From positions 1 to 51,232 of the forward strand of contig CANQPJ010000013.1 of the NCBI GenBank assembly GCA_947625755.1: a DNA stretch of 51,232 nucleotides. The letters run 5' to 3'. The notes beneath the pieces are model-generated. The model was not told where the DNA came from, made no database searches, and saw only the letters and a program-made list of their open reading frames with translations. A program made the translations under genes and the position numbers. Shown here one piece after another: positions 7,487 through 16,622 of the stretch. The first letter of the stretch is position 1. Every line of letters starts with the position of its first letter. The DNA comes from an uncultured Lachnospiraceae bacterium (lineage in GTDB: Bacteria > Bacillota > Clostridia > Lachnospirales > Lachnospiraceae).

Positions 7487-8161
7487 ATGACAAAAAAATA
7501 TTATGCCGTAAAGGTAGGCGCAACTACCGGTATATTTGAAACATGGGAAGAATGTAAAGCCAGTGTAGACGGATACCCGGGCGCGCTGTATAAAAGTTTT
7601 AAAAATATATCTGATGCTTATGCTTATTTGGGCTGGGAAGGTCAGCAGATAAGTATTTTTAACATGGATTCTTTTGCAGACTCTTCTAAAACAACCGGCA
7701 TCACAAAAGAAACGCATGACTCGGATAACCCCCTGTCTACTGCTGCAAAAGCTGTCGCATATGTAGACGGCAGTTTTAATAAAGAAACAAATGTATTTGG
7801 TTATGGCGTTGTATTATTTCATAACGGAGAGGAATTGCATTTCTCTCAGGCTTTTGATGATCCGGAAATGGCTTCTATGCGCAATGTGGCAGGTGAGATT
7901 TACGGTTCCATCGCCGCCATGCGATATGCTGTAGAGCATAAAATCAAAAATCTCTCAATTTATTATGATTATATGGGAATTGCAAAGTGGTGTACCGGAG
8001 AATGGAAAACCGGTAAGGCAGGTACTATTGCATACAAAAAATATTACGATAAAATTAAACATAAAGTTAAAGTAACTTTTTATAAAGTAAAAGGACATTC
8101 CGGAGATAAATATAATGATTTAGCAGACAAACTTGCAAAAGAAGTCTGTGGAATCGGGTAG
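7487..8161 (+). CDS. rnhA: Ribonuclease H with N-terminal viroplasmin domain
   Basis: 224 residues. Residues 1-50 form a caulimovirus viroplasmin (RNase H N-terminal, hybrid-binding) domain: KKYYAVKVGATTGIFETWEEC...GALYKSFKN. The RNase HI domain starts near residue 88 and keeps its catalytic acids: YVDGS (Asp about 92), AGEI (Glu about 136), YYDY (Asp about 161) and YNDLAD near 210. It degrades the RNA strand of RNA-DNA hybrids (R-loops, primers). This two-domain arrangement is common in Firmicutes and eukaryotes and is not a sign of viral origin. GGAG lies eight bases before the ATG, and the gene is 12 bp behind the L,D-transpeptidase gene, so co-transcribed. Confidence 0.93.
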   Translation: MTKKYYAVKVGATTGIFETWEECKASVDGYPGALYKSFKNISDAYAYLGWEGQQISIFNMDSFADSSKTTGITKETHDSDNPLSTAAKAVAYVDGSFNKETNVFGYGVVLFHNGEELHFSQAFDDPEMASMRNVAGEIYGSIAAMRYAVEHKIKNLSIYYDYMGIAKWCTGEWKTGKAGTIAYKKYYDKIKHKVKVTFYKVKGHSGDKYNDLADKLAKEVCGIG

Positions 8162-8195
8162 CATATCAGATGTTGAAACGGAGTTGATTTGAGCT

Positions 8196-10007
8196 ATGGG
8201 ATTTTTTTATAAAGAAGAAGAATGGGTTGAAGATAACCCCGTTGAAAAAGAAGATGAATATGTAGAAATTTTTGGCAAAAGCAAAGGTCATCCAATAAGA
8301 ACATTCTTCAGATTATACAAAGGCGCATACTGGAGATTTCTTTTGGCAGGCTTTTTATTTGTGCTAAAAAACAGCCCTGTCTGGGTACTTCCCATTGTAA
8401 CCGGAAATATTATCAACATTGCCACAAAACCTACCGTACATTCCTCCGGAGAAATCGCGGTCAACATTGCTATCATTATTACACTTATCGCATTTAATAT
8501 TCCATTGAATTATTTATTTAACGTGTGCCAGAGCACTGCAACACGTGCAGTGGAAGCCCACCTTAGAAGTTCGCTGGTGAGAAAACTACAGCAGCTCTCC
8601 ATCTCTTACCATAAAGAAAATGAATCCGGACGTCTTCAGTCCAAGATTATCCGGGACGTTGAAGCAATTCAGCAGTTATCTTCCCAGATATTTGGAAATA
8701 TGCTCACAATCACATTAAATATTGTTGTTGCGCTTATCGTAACCGTTTCCAAAAGTCTTATTGTCTTTTTCTTTTTTGTTATTACAGTTCCTATTGCCGG
8801 CGCATTAATTGGTATATTCCGTAAAGGCATCCGGAGGACTAACCGCGAATTTCGTAAGCAGATGGAGGAGACCTCTACCAAGGTAGTAGAAATGGTGGAA
8901 CTGATTCCTGTTACCCGTGCCCACGCATTGGAAAATGAGGAAATTAAAAAAATGGGAAGTTTCCTAAACGGTGTAGCGCATAAGGGATATAAATTAGATA
9001 TTATGCACGCAAATTTTGGGGCTGTGAGCTGGTGTATGTTTCAGGCATTTCAGATTGTCTGCCTTGCTTTTACCGGATATATGGCTTACCGCAATGTTAT
9101 TTCCGTGGGCGAAATTGCCACATACCAAAGCTATTTTACCACCATTGTAAATCAGGTGGCAGCTATCATTATGATATTACCAAATATGGCAAGAGGGACA
9201 GAGTCCATTACAAGTATTGGAGAAATTCTTCTCTCTGATGATGTGGAACAATATGCCGGAAAGAAAAAGTTAGAAAAAATCATTGGAAACTTTGACTTTA
9301 AGAATGTTTCTTTTCATTATGACGAGTCAAAAGAAGTATTGTATCGGTTTAACCTATCTGTGAAGTCCGGAGAAACCGTTGCTTTAGTAGGTGAATCGGG
9401 CGCCGGTAAAACAACTATTTTAAATCTGCTGATAGGTTTTATTAAACCTGTAGAAGGTCATATTTATTTGGACGGATACGACTTGAATGATATTAATTTG
9501 CGAAGTTACCGGGATTTTGTAGCGGTGGTTCCCCAGAATACCATATTATTCTCCGGTTCTATCCGGGACAATATTACATACGGTATGCCTGACATAACAG
9601 AAGAACAGTTAATGAAAGCAATAAAATCTGCCAATCTTTCAGATTTTATTGAAGAATTACCGGAAGGACTTGACACAATGATAGGGGAAAATGGAGGCAA
9701 ATTATCCGGTGGTCAGAGACAACGCCTTGCTATCGCCAGAGCTTTAGTCAGGGATCCAAAAGTAATTATTTTTGATGAAGCAACATCTGCCCTCGACAGT
9801 ACATCTGAAAAGCAGATACAGACTGCCATTGAAAACATGGCAAGCACAAGAACCACATTTATCGTGGCTCATAGATTATCCACAATCCGAAACGCTGATA
9901 AAATCGCTGTGATTGGAAACGGCGGCTGTACGGAATTTGGCACATATGACGAGCTGATGGAACTAAAAGGCGAGTTTTATCATATGCGGAAATTACAGAC
10001 AGACTAA
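8196..10007 (+). CDS. ABC exporter half-transporter (permease plus ATPase)
   Basis: 603 residues. An N-terminal six-helix exporter domain (about residues 45-330) is followed by an ATPase with Walker A GESGAGKTT (about residue 400), Q-loop VVPQNTILF, signature LSGGQRQR (about 503), Walker B VIIFDEATSALD (about 526) and the switch His in VAHRLST. Such MsbA/LmrA-like proteins dimerise to export lipids, drugs or peptides; the cargo cannot be told. The first 30 residues are strongly acidic (EEEWVEDNPVEKEDE). No peptidase domain is present. It is the third gene of the L,D-transpeptidase - RNase H unit and converges on the HAD phosphatase. A homodimer is likely, as no second half-transporter gene adjoins. 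Confidence 0.92.
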   Translation: MGFFYKEEEWVEDNPVEKEDEYVEIFGKSKGHPIRTFFRLYKGAYWRFLLAGFLFVLKNSPVWVLPIVTGNIINIATKPTVHSSGEIAVNIAIIITLIAFNIPLNYLFNVCQSTATRAVEAHLRSSLVRKLQQLSISYHKENESGRLQSKIIRDVEAIQQLSSQIFGNMLTITLNIVVALIVTVSKSLIVFFFFVITVPIAGALIGIFRKGIRRTNREFRKQMEETSTKVVEMVELIPVTRAHALENEEIKKMGSFLNGVAHKGYKLDIMHANFGAVSWCMFQAFQIVCLAFTGYMAYRNVISVGEIATYQSYFTTIVNQVAAIIMILPNMARGTESITSIGEILLSDDVEQYAGKKKLEKIIGNFDFKNVSFHYDESKEVLYRFNLSVKSGETVALVGESGAGKTTILNLLIGFIKPVEGHIYLDGYDLNDINLRSYRDFVAVVPQNTILFSGSIRDNITYGMPDITEEQLMKAIKSANLSDFIEELPEGLDTMIGENGGKLSGGQRQRLAIARALVRDPKVIIFDEATSALDSTSEKQIQTAIENMASTRTTFIVAHRLSTIRNADKIAVIGNGGCTEFGTYDELMELKGEFYHMRKLQTD

Positions 10008-10040
10008 AATCTGTGATATTCTGCCGCAAAACTCCTCTTA

Positions 10041-10688
10041 TTAGATATAATTCATCAACTCTTCCGGTTCATCTATAACTGCCATACTCTGTAATCCTTC
10101 CAGCAAAGTCCGGTCACGGAACCCCCACGCGCACAAAACGCAATCCATTCCTGCATTGTCAGCAGTCGCTTTATCAACGTCGGAGTCTCCGACATAAACA
10201 GCCTCCTCTTTTGTGCATTTCAGAACTTCCAATGCACGGTAAACCAAATCCGGCGCCGGCTTTTTCGCAATTCCTGCCGATTCATTTTCTCCAAAAGCCA
10301 CATCTATCAGCCCGCTAAAATAGGTATCGTAGAGTTTCTGCACTGCTGCATGGGCTTTATTGGATACAATCGCCATTTTGATGTTTTTCTCTTTTAAACG
10401 CCCCAGCAATCCGCTGATTCCGTCATAAAGATCTGTTTTGTCCTCACAATGCTGCCGGTAATAACTTAAAAACAGCGCATACGCCTGCTCAAAATGAGGA
10501 TTGTCTGCTCCTTGAGGAATGGAACGGATCATGAGATTGCGAATTCCGTTTCCAACATGCTGTTTGACCATTTCGGTATCATGCTGCGCAAAACCAAACT
10601 GTTGTTGTACATATCGGACAGAATCCGCCAAATCGTCAATCGTGTTTAATAGTGTTCCATCTAAATCAAAAATTACCGCTTTGTACAT
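10041..10688 (-). CDS. HAD-superfamily phosphatase (phosphoglycolate phosphatase-like)
   Basis: About 215 residues from the ATG at 10688, chosen because GGGAGG lies six bases before it; an upstream in-frame start would add 12 poorly fitting residues. HAD motif I is FDLDGTLLNT (nucleophile and acid Asp), motif II IVSNK, motif III the Lys in GIAKKPAPDLV, and motif IV YVGDSDVDKATADNAGMD. The helical cap between motifs I and II fits the Gph/PpaX subfamily that dephosphorylates 2-phosphoglycolate or pyrophosphate. The exact substrate is unknown. Last gene of the aspS - lipoprotein - HAD minus-strand group. Confidence 0.88.
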   Translation of the reverse strand: MYKAVIFDLDGTLLNTIDDLADSVRYVQQQFGFAQHDTEMVKQHVGNGIRNLMIRSIPQGADNPHFEQAYALFLSYYRQHCEDKTDLYDGISGLLGRLKEKNIKMAIVSNKAHAAVQKLYDTYFSGLIDVAFGENESAGIAKKPAPDLVYRALEVLKCTKEEAVYVGDSDVDKATADNAGMDCVLCAWGFRDRTLLEGLQSMAVIDEPEELMNYI

Positions 10689-10764
10689 TTTTCCTCCCGA
10701 CTTCTGACTGTCTGCTGTTTTCAATCGCGATATACGTTTCCAATTTTGATTTTGCCCTCATGGA

Positions 10765-11985
10765 TTATACATGAAAAGTTTCTGTGACCTCCTCTGCGTC
10801 CGAGCCTTTTAAATATGTCACTTGAACTGTATTCTCATCTGTAAATCCGGCTTTCCTGACCGCATTATTTGGATCTGCGGTATCATACATATCGAGCGCA
10901 ATCTCCCTGTAAGATTTTTTTTGAAACATATCCTGAATAATCAGCTTATCCGGCTCAAACCGAATCAGTTTCGTACCGCTCTCATCTCGTGGATTTTCAT
11001 AGAGTTCTGATACCCTGCCTTGTCTGCTGTCAAAGTAACGGACCTGACGGACACCCGCGCCTGCAGAAGTGACAATCTTGATAATTTCATTTTTTAACTT
11101 TTCCGCAACAGGTTCTTTATATAAACCTTCTTCCCTGTATACAGGCTTTCCGTCAGAAGCATACAACGCGTATCTGTATTGCGTCTTATTATCCTGTCCA
11201 TAAGTTTCCATTTGAACTGACGTATAATCAATCCTGTCTGACAATTTTAATTTCCACAATACATCTTTCTTTGCTTCCTGCTTTTCAAAATATTCCCCAA
11301 CTTCTTTCCCAGTACTTGCTTCTCCGTTAATGCGGTAAATTCGTTTTGAATCGTCCTGTTCATCAATATCCACACAGCACAATTCAATAAACGAACAATT
11401 TTTCCCATCAAATTTCAGTTTCTCGATGAAGTTGATTACCGCGCCACCGGAAGATATAAATGTCCCGTCTTCCTTAATCCGTTCCATTCCCCTGAAAGGA
11501 AATTCCCAGCCGTATACGGTGTCGGACTCACGATGTAATACTAAAATATCCGTATTACTCAATTCGAGCAAAAGCTCTGAGTTCCCGTCAGAATCCATGT
11601 CTGCCACGCACCACTGGTTCATTTCTACTTTTTCCGGCTCTTGGGAAACATGATTTCCCACGTTTTCATTTTTATCACTGTCCGACGGTGTCAGATAGCC
11701 CGATGAAACATAATCTTTCAGATAAACTTCCTTTTGTGAAGCTGTGTCATAAAACGCCGCCTCATTTTCAAAAATCTTTTCTATCAGCCGGTCGTTGATT
11801 TTTGCCTGCGCTTGATTGTTCGTCTTTTTAGCCTCAACCGTTTGCTCCCGCGTTTCTGCTGCGGACGTTGCTTCCGACGTTTTTTCCGTCTCCTCTTTTT
11901 TTACTGTCCCGGCTTCCTTTTTCTGTGAACAGCCTACGATAGACAACATCATCATAAAACATAATAAAATCCATATTTTTTTCAT
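10765..11985 (-). CDS. Lipoprotein of unknown function
   Basis: About 406 residues from the ATG at 11985, eight bases after AAGGA. It has a signal peptide ending in the lipobox LSIVGC (Cys about 19), then a low-complexity Glu/Lys/Thr linker (KKEETEKTSEATSAAETREQ), then a folded domain. The domain contains WCVADMDSDGNSELLLE, an FG-GAP/integrin-like calcium loop pattern also seen in VCBS-type repeats. It is expected to sit on the outer face of the membrane. I do not recognise a named family. It starts 24 bp after the aspS stop codon, so it is probably read from the aspS T-box transcript, but no functional link to tRNA charging is apparent. Confidence 0.75.
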   Translation of the reverse strand: MKKIWILLCFMMMLSIVGCSQKKEAGTVKKEETEKTSEATSAAETREQTVEAKKTNNQAQAKINDRLIEKIFENEAAFYDTASQKEVYLKDYVSSGYLTPSDSDKNENVGNHVSQEPEKVEMNQWCVADMDSDGNSELLLELSNTDILVLHRESDTVYGWEFPFRGMERIKEDGTFISSGGAVINFIEKLKFDGKNCSFIELCCVDIDEQDDSKRIYRINGEASTGKEVGEYFEKQEAKKDVLWKLKLSDRIDYTSVQMETYGQDNKTQYRYALYASDGKPVYREEGLYKEPVAEKLKNEIIKIVTSAGAGVRQVRYFDSRQGRVSELYENPRDESGTKLIRFEPDKLIIQDMFQKKSYREIALDMYDTADPNNAVRKAGFTDENTVQVTYLKGSDAEEVTETFHV

Positions 11986-12009
11986 ACGCAATATCCTTTT
12001 TTACTTCTC

Positions 12010-13767
12010 TTATTGTCTGACTTTTATGTGGACTTCCCGAAGCTGCTGCTCTGTCACCTCTCCCGGCGCACCGCACATCAAATCCTGCGCATTACCGTTC
12101 ATTGGGAATGGAATGACTTCACGTATATTCTCCTCATCACGAAGCAGCATAATCATACGGTCAACACCCGGCGCCATACCTGCATGCGGCGGAGCACCAT
12201 ATTGAAATGCATTGTATAAAGCGCCAAATTTTTCCTTCAAATCTTCCTCTGTATATCCGGCAATCTCAAATGCCTTAACCATAATTTTCATATCATGGTT
12301 TCTCACTGCTCCTGATGATAACTCTACACCATTACATACAATATCATACTGATATGCAAGAATCTCTTCCGGCTTTTTGGTCTCCAACGCCTCAAGTCCA
12401 CCCTGCGGCATGGAAAACGGATTGTGGGTAAAAATCATCTGCTTGGTCTCGTTGTCGTATTCATACATTGGGAAGTCGTTAATATAGCAGAACATAAACC
12501 TGTTCTTTTCTATCAGGTCGAGCCGTTCTCCCAATTCTGTCCGAATCTGTCCGGCGTAAAGAGAAGCGTTTTTCTCATTGTCCGCAATAAAGAAAATCGT
12601 ATCTATCGGCTTTAACCCTGCCTGTGTCCGGATTTCGTCTTTCATGTCATCCGGAATAAATTTATCAATCGGTCCTTTGTACGTTCCATCTTCTAGTACT
12701 TCAAGATAACCAAGTCCGCCCATTCCGATGCTTTGGGCAAATTTTAATAACTTCTCATGCTGTCCTTTGGAAAGTTTCTGCTTAATGACGATTGCTCTGA
12801 CTGTCTTTCCATGGAATGGTTTGAAAGTACATCTCTGAAAGAAATCTGTTACGTCAATAATTTCTAACGGGTTACGAAGGTCCGGTTTATCCGTACCATA
12901 CTTTAGCATTGCTTCTTTATAACTGATGACCGGAAACGGCGTCTGTGTTACTTCGTACCCTTCCGGTGCAAATTTTCTGAATGTATCTGCAAGCACTTCT
13001 TCGCCAACGCGGAAAACATCTTCCTGCGTGGCAAAACTCATCTCAAAATCGAGTTGGTAGAATTCTCCCGGCGAGCGGTCTGCCCGCGCGTCCTCGTCAC
13101 GAAAACAAGGAGCAATCTGAAAATATTTATCAAAACCGGACACCATCAACAACTGTTTGTACTGCTGCGGCGCCTGTGGCAATGCATAAAATTTCCCTTT
13201 AAACTTTCTGGATGGAACAATGTAATCTCTTGCCCCCTCCGGTGATGATGCGCAAAGAATCGGCGTCTGAATCTCCAAAAATCCCATCTCTGTCATCTTC
13301 TGTCTCAAATATGAAATAACATTTGAGCGGAAAATCATATTGTCTTTTACCTTTGTATTTCTCAAATCAAGATACCTGTATTTCAGTCTGACATCTTCCC
13401 TTGTTTCCTTCGAAGTTATAATTTCAAACGGAAGCTGTCTGTAAGTTTTTCCCAGTACATCAACTTTTTTTGCCTCTAACTCAATCGTTCCCGTTGGAAT
13501 CTTTGGGTTGTATGTTTCCTCATCCCTATGCTCAACAGGTCCTTCCACAGAGATACAGTCCTCCCTGCACAGTCCTTCTAACAATGATGTATCACGCATA
13601 ACCACCTGCATGACACCATACATATCTCTCAAATCAATAAAGGATACACCACCATGGTCACGTATATTTTCAATCCATCCTGCAATCCTGACTGTTTCTC
13701 CTACATTTGCTTCTGATAACTTTTCCATTGTCACATCGCGATAAATGTTATTTGTATTAACGTCCAT
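12010..13767 (-). CDS. aspS: Aspartyl-tRNA synthetase, possibly non-discriminating
   Basis: 585 residues, the full bacterial class IIb length. The N-terminal OB-fold anticodon domain (about 1-115) is followed by the catalytic core with QTPILCASSPEGARDY, motif 2 FRDEDARADRSPGEF, a bacterial GAD insertion and motif 3 in GMAPGVDRMIMLL. It ligates Asp to tRNA-Asp. In the anticodon domain, His38 (IRDHGG) occupies the place of E. coli Leu30, and Glu84 that of Lys81; His at the first site is reported for non-discriminating enzymes such as the Pseudomonas one, which also charge tRNA-Asn. The upstream T-box with an AAC specifier agrees with that. GGGAGAG precedes the ATG. GatCAB would be required and is not in this window. 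Confidence 0.95.
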   Translation of the reverse strand: MDVNTNNIYRDVTMEKLSEANVGETVRIAGWIENIRDHGGVSFIDLRDMYGVMQVVMRDTSLLEGLCREDCISVEGPVEHRDEETYNPKIPTGTIELEAKKVDVLGKTYRQLPFEIITSKETREDVRLKYRYLDLRNTKVKDNMIFRSNVISYLRQKMTEMGFLEIQTPILCASSPEGARDYIVPSRKFKGKFYALPQAPQQYKQLLMVSGFDKYFQIAPCFRDEDARADRSPGEFYQLDFEMSFATQEDVFRVGEEVLADTFRKFAPEGYEVTQTPFPVISYKEAMLKYGTDKPDLRNPLEIIDVTDFFQRCTFKPFHGKTVRAIVIKQKLSKGQHEKLLKFAQSIGMGGLGYLEVLEDGTYKGPIDKFIPDDMKDEIRTQAGLKPIDTIFFIADNEKNASLYAGQIRTELGERLDLIEKNRFMFCYINDFPMYEYDNETKQMIFTHNPFSMPQGGLEALETKKPEEILAYQYDIVCNGVELSSGAVRNHDMKIMVKAFEIAGYTEEDLKEKFGALYNAFQYGAPPHAGMAPGVDRMIMLLRDEENIREVIPFPMNGNAQDLMCGAPGEVTEQQLREVHIKVRQ

Positions 13768-13845
13768 TTTTCTCTCCCTTCATACAAAATAATAATTGAG
13801 TGATTTTATTTTCAAAAATAGTCTTCATCGCTTTGGGATTTCCCA

Positions 13846-13885
13846 AAAAAGTAAAAGATTCATTCTTTTCAGAACGAATCTTTTT
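13846..13885 (-). terminator. Second hairpin B with strong U tract in the aspS leader
   Basis: AAAAGATTCGTTCT and AGAATGAATCTTTT (minus strand) pair around a GAAA tetraloop with one mismatch, followed by ACTTTTTT. It lies about 15 nt beyond hairpin A and does not overlap the antiterminator, so it looks like a back-up or constitutive attenuator. Confidence 0.7.
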
Positions 13886-13897
13886 ATTTCTTCCAAA

Positions 13898-13923
13898 CGT
13901 CCTGAAAACTTTTCTTCAGGACG
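13898..13923 (-). terminator. T-box terminator hairpin A (competes with the antiterminator)
   Basis: CGTCCTGAA and TTCAGGACG form a perfect 9-bp stem with an 8-nt loop. Its 5' arm on the RNA is the same CGUCCU that the antiterminator needs, which is the standard T-box switch. The trailing U tract is weak (CGTTTGG). Confidence 0.75.
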
Positions 13924-14222
13924 AACTAATTTTTCTAAACTGTCCGCGGTACCACCTGACTTACTGCAAATGCAGCCACTCATCGGTGAGTTAAAAGGCT
14001 GTTCACCTCTCACCTGCTGTTTATCGTTCAGCAACGGCTCACCTACTAAAACCTCCACCCTGCATCGCCACACGAAAAATGTATATGATACCTGTGTCGT
14101 CTTTTCAGCTTGCAGCTCCGGAGTGTTATTCATCTTAATTCATTCTACAGGACTCTCACCTTCGCCTGCTCTCTGTCAGCGATAATTAAGACTACTTCTC
14201 TCCTTCTACGCCATTAAAAGTG

Positions 14223-14251
14223 ATTATATAATAGGAATGTTGCAGTGTCAA
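14223..14251 (-). promoter_or_regulatory. aspS promoter (full consensus)
   Basis: TTGACA, a 17-bp spacer and TATAAT on the minus strand: a perfect sigma-A promoter. The -35 box overlaps the last codon of feoB. Transcription would start near 14216 and read the T-box leader. Confidence 0.85.
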
Positions 14252-16602
14252 ATAAAAATTTTCACAGCAAACGCAATCAGCCATGCAATCGCACACTGCA
14301 GCAGCACCACAATCATTGCCCATTTTCCGCCCAACTCCCGTTTTACAGAAGAAATTGCTGCAACACATGGAGTATAAAGCAGTGTGAAGACCAAAAATAC
14401 AATCGCTGTCTGTGGGGAGAACATAGTATTTAAAGCCTTTCCGCCTAAAAGTACGGTCATAGTGCTGACCACACTTTCTTTGGCTGTAAATCCTGTAATA
14501 AGTGCTGTTGATGCTCTCCAGTCTCCAAAACCAAGCGGTGCAAATATTGGAGCAATCGCTCCTCCCAGCATGGCAAGAATACTGTCGCCGGCATCACTTA
14601 CAAGATTAAAATGTAAGTCAAATGTCTGTAAGAACCAGATAATCATTGATGCCAGAAAAATAATCGTAAATGCTCTGGTTATAAAATCTTTCGCCTTATC
14701 CCACATTAACCGAAGAACGCTTTTTGCTCCCGGCAGTCTGTAATTTGGAAGTTCCATGACAAAGGGAACCGGTTCCCCTTTAAACTTCGTTTTATCCAGA
14801 AGCAGTGCATACAATACTGCCACAATAATGCCGGTAAAATACAGTCCGGTCATAACAAGAGCTGCATGTCCCGGAAAGAAAGCTGCGGAGAAAAAAGCAT
14901 ATATAGGTATCTTTGCCGAACAGCTCATAAAAGGAGTAAGCATTATTGTCATCTTTCTGTCACGCTCTGATGGTAGTGTTCTGGTAGCCATAATAGCCGG
15001 CACCGAACATCCAAATCCGATAATCATTGGGACAAAACTCCTGCCGGACAATCCCAGCTTTCGAAATATTTTATCCATGACAAAAGCAATACGCGCCATA
15101 TATCCACTGTCTTCCAACAGAGATAAAAAGAAAAACAAAACCACAATAATGGGAAGAAAACTGAGTACACTTCCCACTCCTACAAACACGCCATCTATAA
15201 TCAAAGATTGTAAAACTTTATTCACATGGGCAGCATTCATTGCATTTTGACATAATGAACTAAAACTGCTGATTCCTATATTCATTAAATCCTGCAGCCA
15301 TGCACCCACAACGCCAAAGGTAAGCCAGAATATCATCGCCATAATAACGATGAAAGATGGAATTGCAGTGTATTTTCCGGTAAACACTTTGTCTATTTTA
15401 CGGCTTCTCGCACGCTCCTTGCTCTCTCTTGGGCGTACTACCGTCTCTTTACACACTTTGTCGATGAAGGTAAATCTCATCTTTGCAAGCGCCGCGTGCC
15501 GATCCATGCCGCTTTCCTTTTCCATCTGTAAAATGATGTGTTCAATCATTTGTTTTTCATTATCATCCAGATGAAGACGCTCTGTTACCTCATGGTCGCC
15601 TTCGATAATCTTGCTCGCTGCAAATCTTACCGGTATCTCATTTTGATGCGCATGGTCATCAATTAAATGCATAATCGAATGAATACATCTATGTACAGCT
15701 CCGCCATCCTCTCCGTATGCATCGCAAAAATCCATTCTTCCCGGGCGTTCCCTATGAATTGCTACATGCATCACATGTTCTATCAACTCACTTACGCCCT
15801 CGTTTTTGGTTGCCGAAATAGGCACCACCGGAATGCCAAGCGTAGCCTCTAATTTGTTTACATCAACAGAACCTCCGTTGGCTGTCACCTCGTCCATCAT
15901 ATTCAGTGCCAATACCATAGGAATATTCAATTCTATCAGCTGCATTGTAAGATATAAATTACGCTCAATATTTGTTGCGTCTACGATATTAATAATGCCA
16001 CGCGGTCTTTCATCTAAAAAATAATGTCTGGAAACGACCTCCTCGCTGGTATACGGCGACATGGAATATATTCCCGGCAGATCCACAACCATTGTATTTT
16101 CCCTTCCTCTGATTGGACCGTCTTTTCTGTCTACAGTCACTCCGGGAAAATTACCTACATGTTGGTTCGCACCTGTCAGCTGATTAAAGAGGGTTGTTTT
16201 TCCACAATTTTGGTTTCCTGCGAGTCCAAAGGTAATCAGCTGTCCCTTCTCAATTTTCTCTCCACGCTGTTTTACGTGGTAGATTCCCGACTCTCCGATA
16301 TGCGGATGTTTTGTGGAATTATGAATACCTTTCTGAATGATTTTCTCTTCTTCAGCAAAGTTTTTCTCCTTTGTATCCTGAAGCTGTTCTATATCAATAC
16401 AAGCTCCGTCATTTTTTCTCAATGTCAGCTCATATCCCCAGATTTTGTATTCAATCGGGTCGCCCATAGGTGCCGCTTTCACATATTCTATCTCGATTCC
16501 CGGAATTAATCCCATATCCAAAAAATGTCTTCGCAGCTGTCCCTCGCCGCCTACATTTATGATTTTTGCTCTCTGTCCCTGTTTTAATTCTGAAAGCTTC
16601 AT
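14248..16602 (-). CDS. feoB: Ferrous iron transporter FeoB fused to FeoA
   Basis: 784 residues. Residues 1-75 are a FeoA SH3-like domain (LSELKQGQRAKIINVGG...HFLDMGLIPG). A G domain follows: G1 GNQNCGKTT (about 128-136), G2 Thr in NFPGVTVD, G3 DLPG (about 173), G4 NMMD (about 235) and G5 SATKNEG. After a helical segment come the two Gate domains of membrane helices (FLPIIVVLFFFLSLLEDSGYMAR, FGCSVPAIMATRTL) including the conserved Cys. It imports Fe(II) across the cytoplasmic membrane. The fused FeoA-FeoB form is known in several Clostridia. AGGAGG precedes the ATG. It is behind trpB2 and the HMA gene; a candidate Fur-family operator lies just upstream. Confidence 0.95.
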   Translation of the reverse strand: MKLSELKQGQRAKIINVGGEGQLRRHFLDMGLIPGIEIEYVKAAPMGDPIEYKIWGYELTLRKNDGACIDIEQLQDTKEKNFAEEEKIIQKGIHNSTKHPHIGESGIYHVKQRGEKIEKGQLITFGLAGNQNCGKTTLFNQLTGANQHVGNFPGVTVDRKDGPIRGRENTMVVDLPGIYSMSPYTSEEVVSRHYFLDERPRGIINIVDATNIERNLYLTMQLIELNIPMVLALNMMDEVTANGGSVDVNKLEATLGIPVVPISATKNEGVSELIEHVMHVAIHRERPGRMDFCDAYGEDGGAVHRCIHSIMHLIDDHAHQNEIPVRFAASKIIEGDHEVTERLHLDDNEKQMIEHIILQMEKESGMDRHAALAKMRFTFIDKVCKETVVRPRESKERARSRKIDKVFTGKYTAIPSFIVIMAMIFWLTFGVVGAWLQDLMNIGISSFSSLCQNAMNAAHVNKVLQSLIIDGVFVGVGSVLSFLPIIVVLFFFLSLLEDSGYMARIAFVMDKIFRKLGLSGRSFVPMIIGFGCSVPAIMATRTLPSERDRKMTIMLTPFMSCSAKIPIYAFFSAAFFPGHAALVMTGLYFTGIIVAVLYALLLDKTKFKGEPVPFVMELPNYRLPGAKSVLRLMWDKAKDFITRAFTIIFLASMIIWFLQTFDLHFNLVSDAGDSILAMLGGAIAPIFAPLGFGDWRASTALITGFTAKESVVSTMTVLLGGKALNTMFSPQTAIVFLVFTLLYTPCVAAISSVKRELGGKWAMIVVLLQCAIAWLIAFAVKIFI

Positions 16603-16622
16603 CCTTTGCCTCCTGACACTTT

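Larger units (their letters stand above)
13846..14216 (-). promoter_or_regulatory. T-box riboswitch leader of aspS, specifier apparently AAC (Asn)
   Basis: The minus strand carries the T-box bulge GGTGGTACCGCGGAC (13942-13956). Its classical antiterminator forms by AGG pairing with CCT and GCG with CGT of the downstream CGTCCT. Stem I is recognisable: lower helix GGAG/CTCC, the AGTA...GAA loop-E pair, upper helix GTCTTAATT/AATTAAGAT, and AG-bulge AGAGAGC. The codon after the loop-E GAA and before the lower helix is AAC (plus-strand 14125-14127), followed by A. AAC is decoded by tRNA-Asn. No GAC or GAT sits in the same place: the GAT nearby falls inside the upper helix. Uncharged tRNA-Asn would then favour read-through into aspS. 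Confidence 0.85.

Noticed and set aside
7487-8161. Viral origin suggested by the viroplasmin domain
   Set aside because: This domain is commonly fused to bacterial and eukaryotic RNase H. Codon use and neighbours look native.
10008-10040. Bidirectional terminator between the ABC exporter and HAD genes
   Set aside because: The 33-bp gap between these convergent genes shows no stable stem.
13825-14133. A 102-codon open frame on the minus strand
   Set aside because: It lies inside the T-box leader, is explained by RNA structure, and resembles no protein family.
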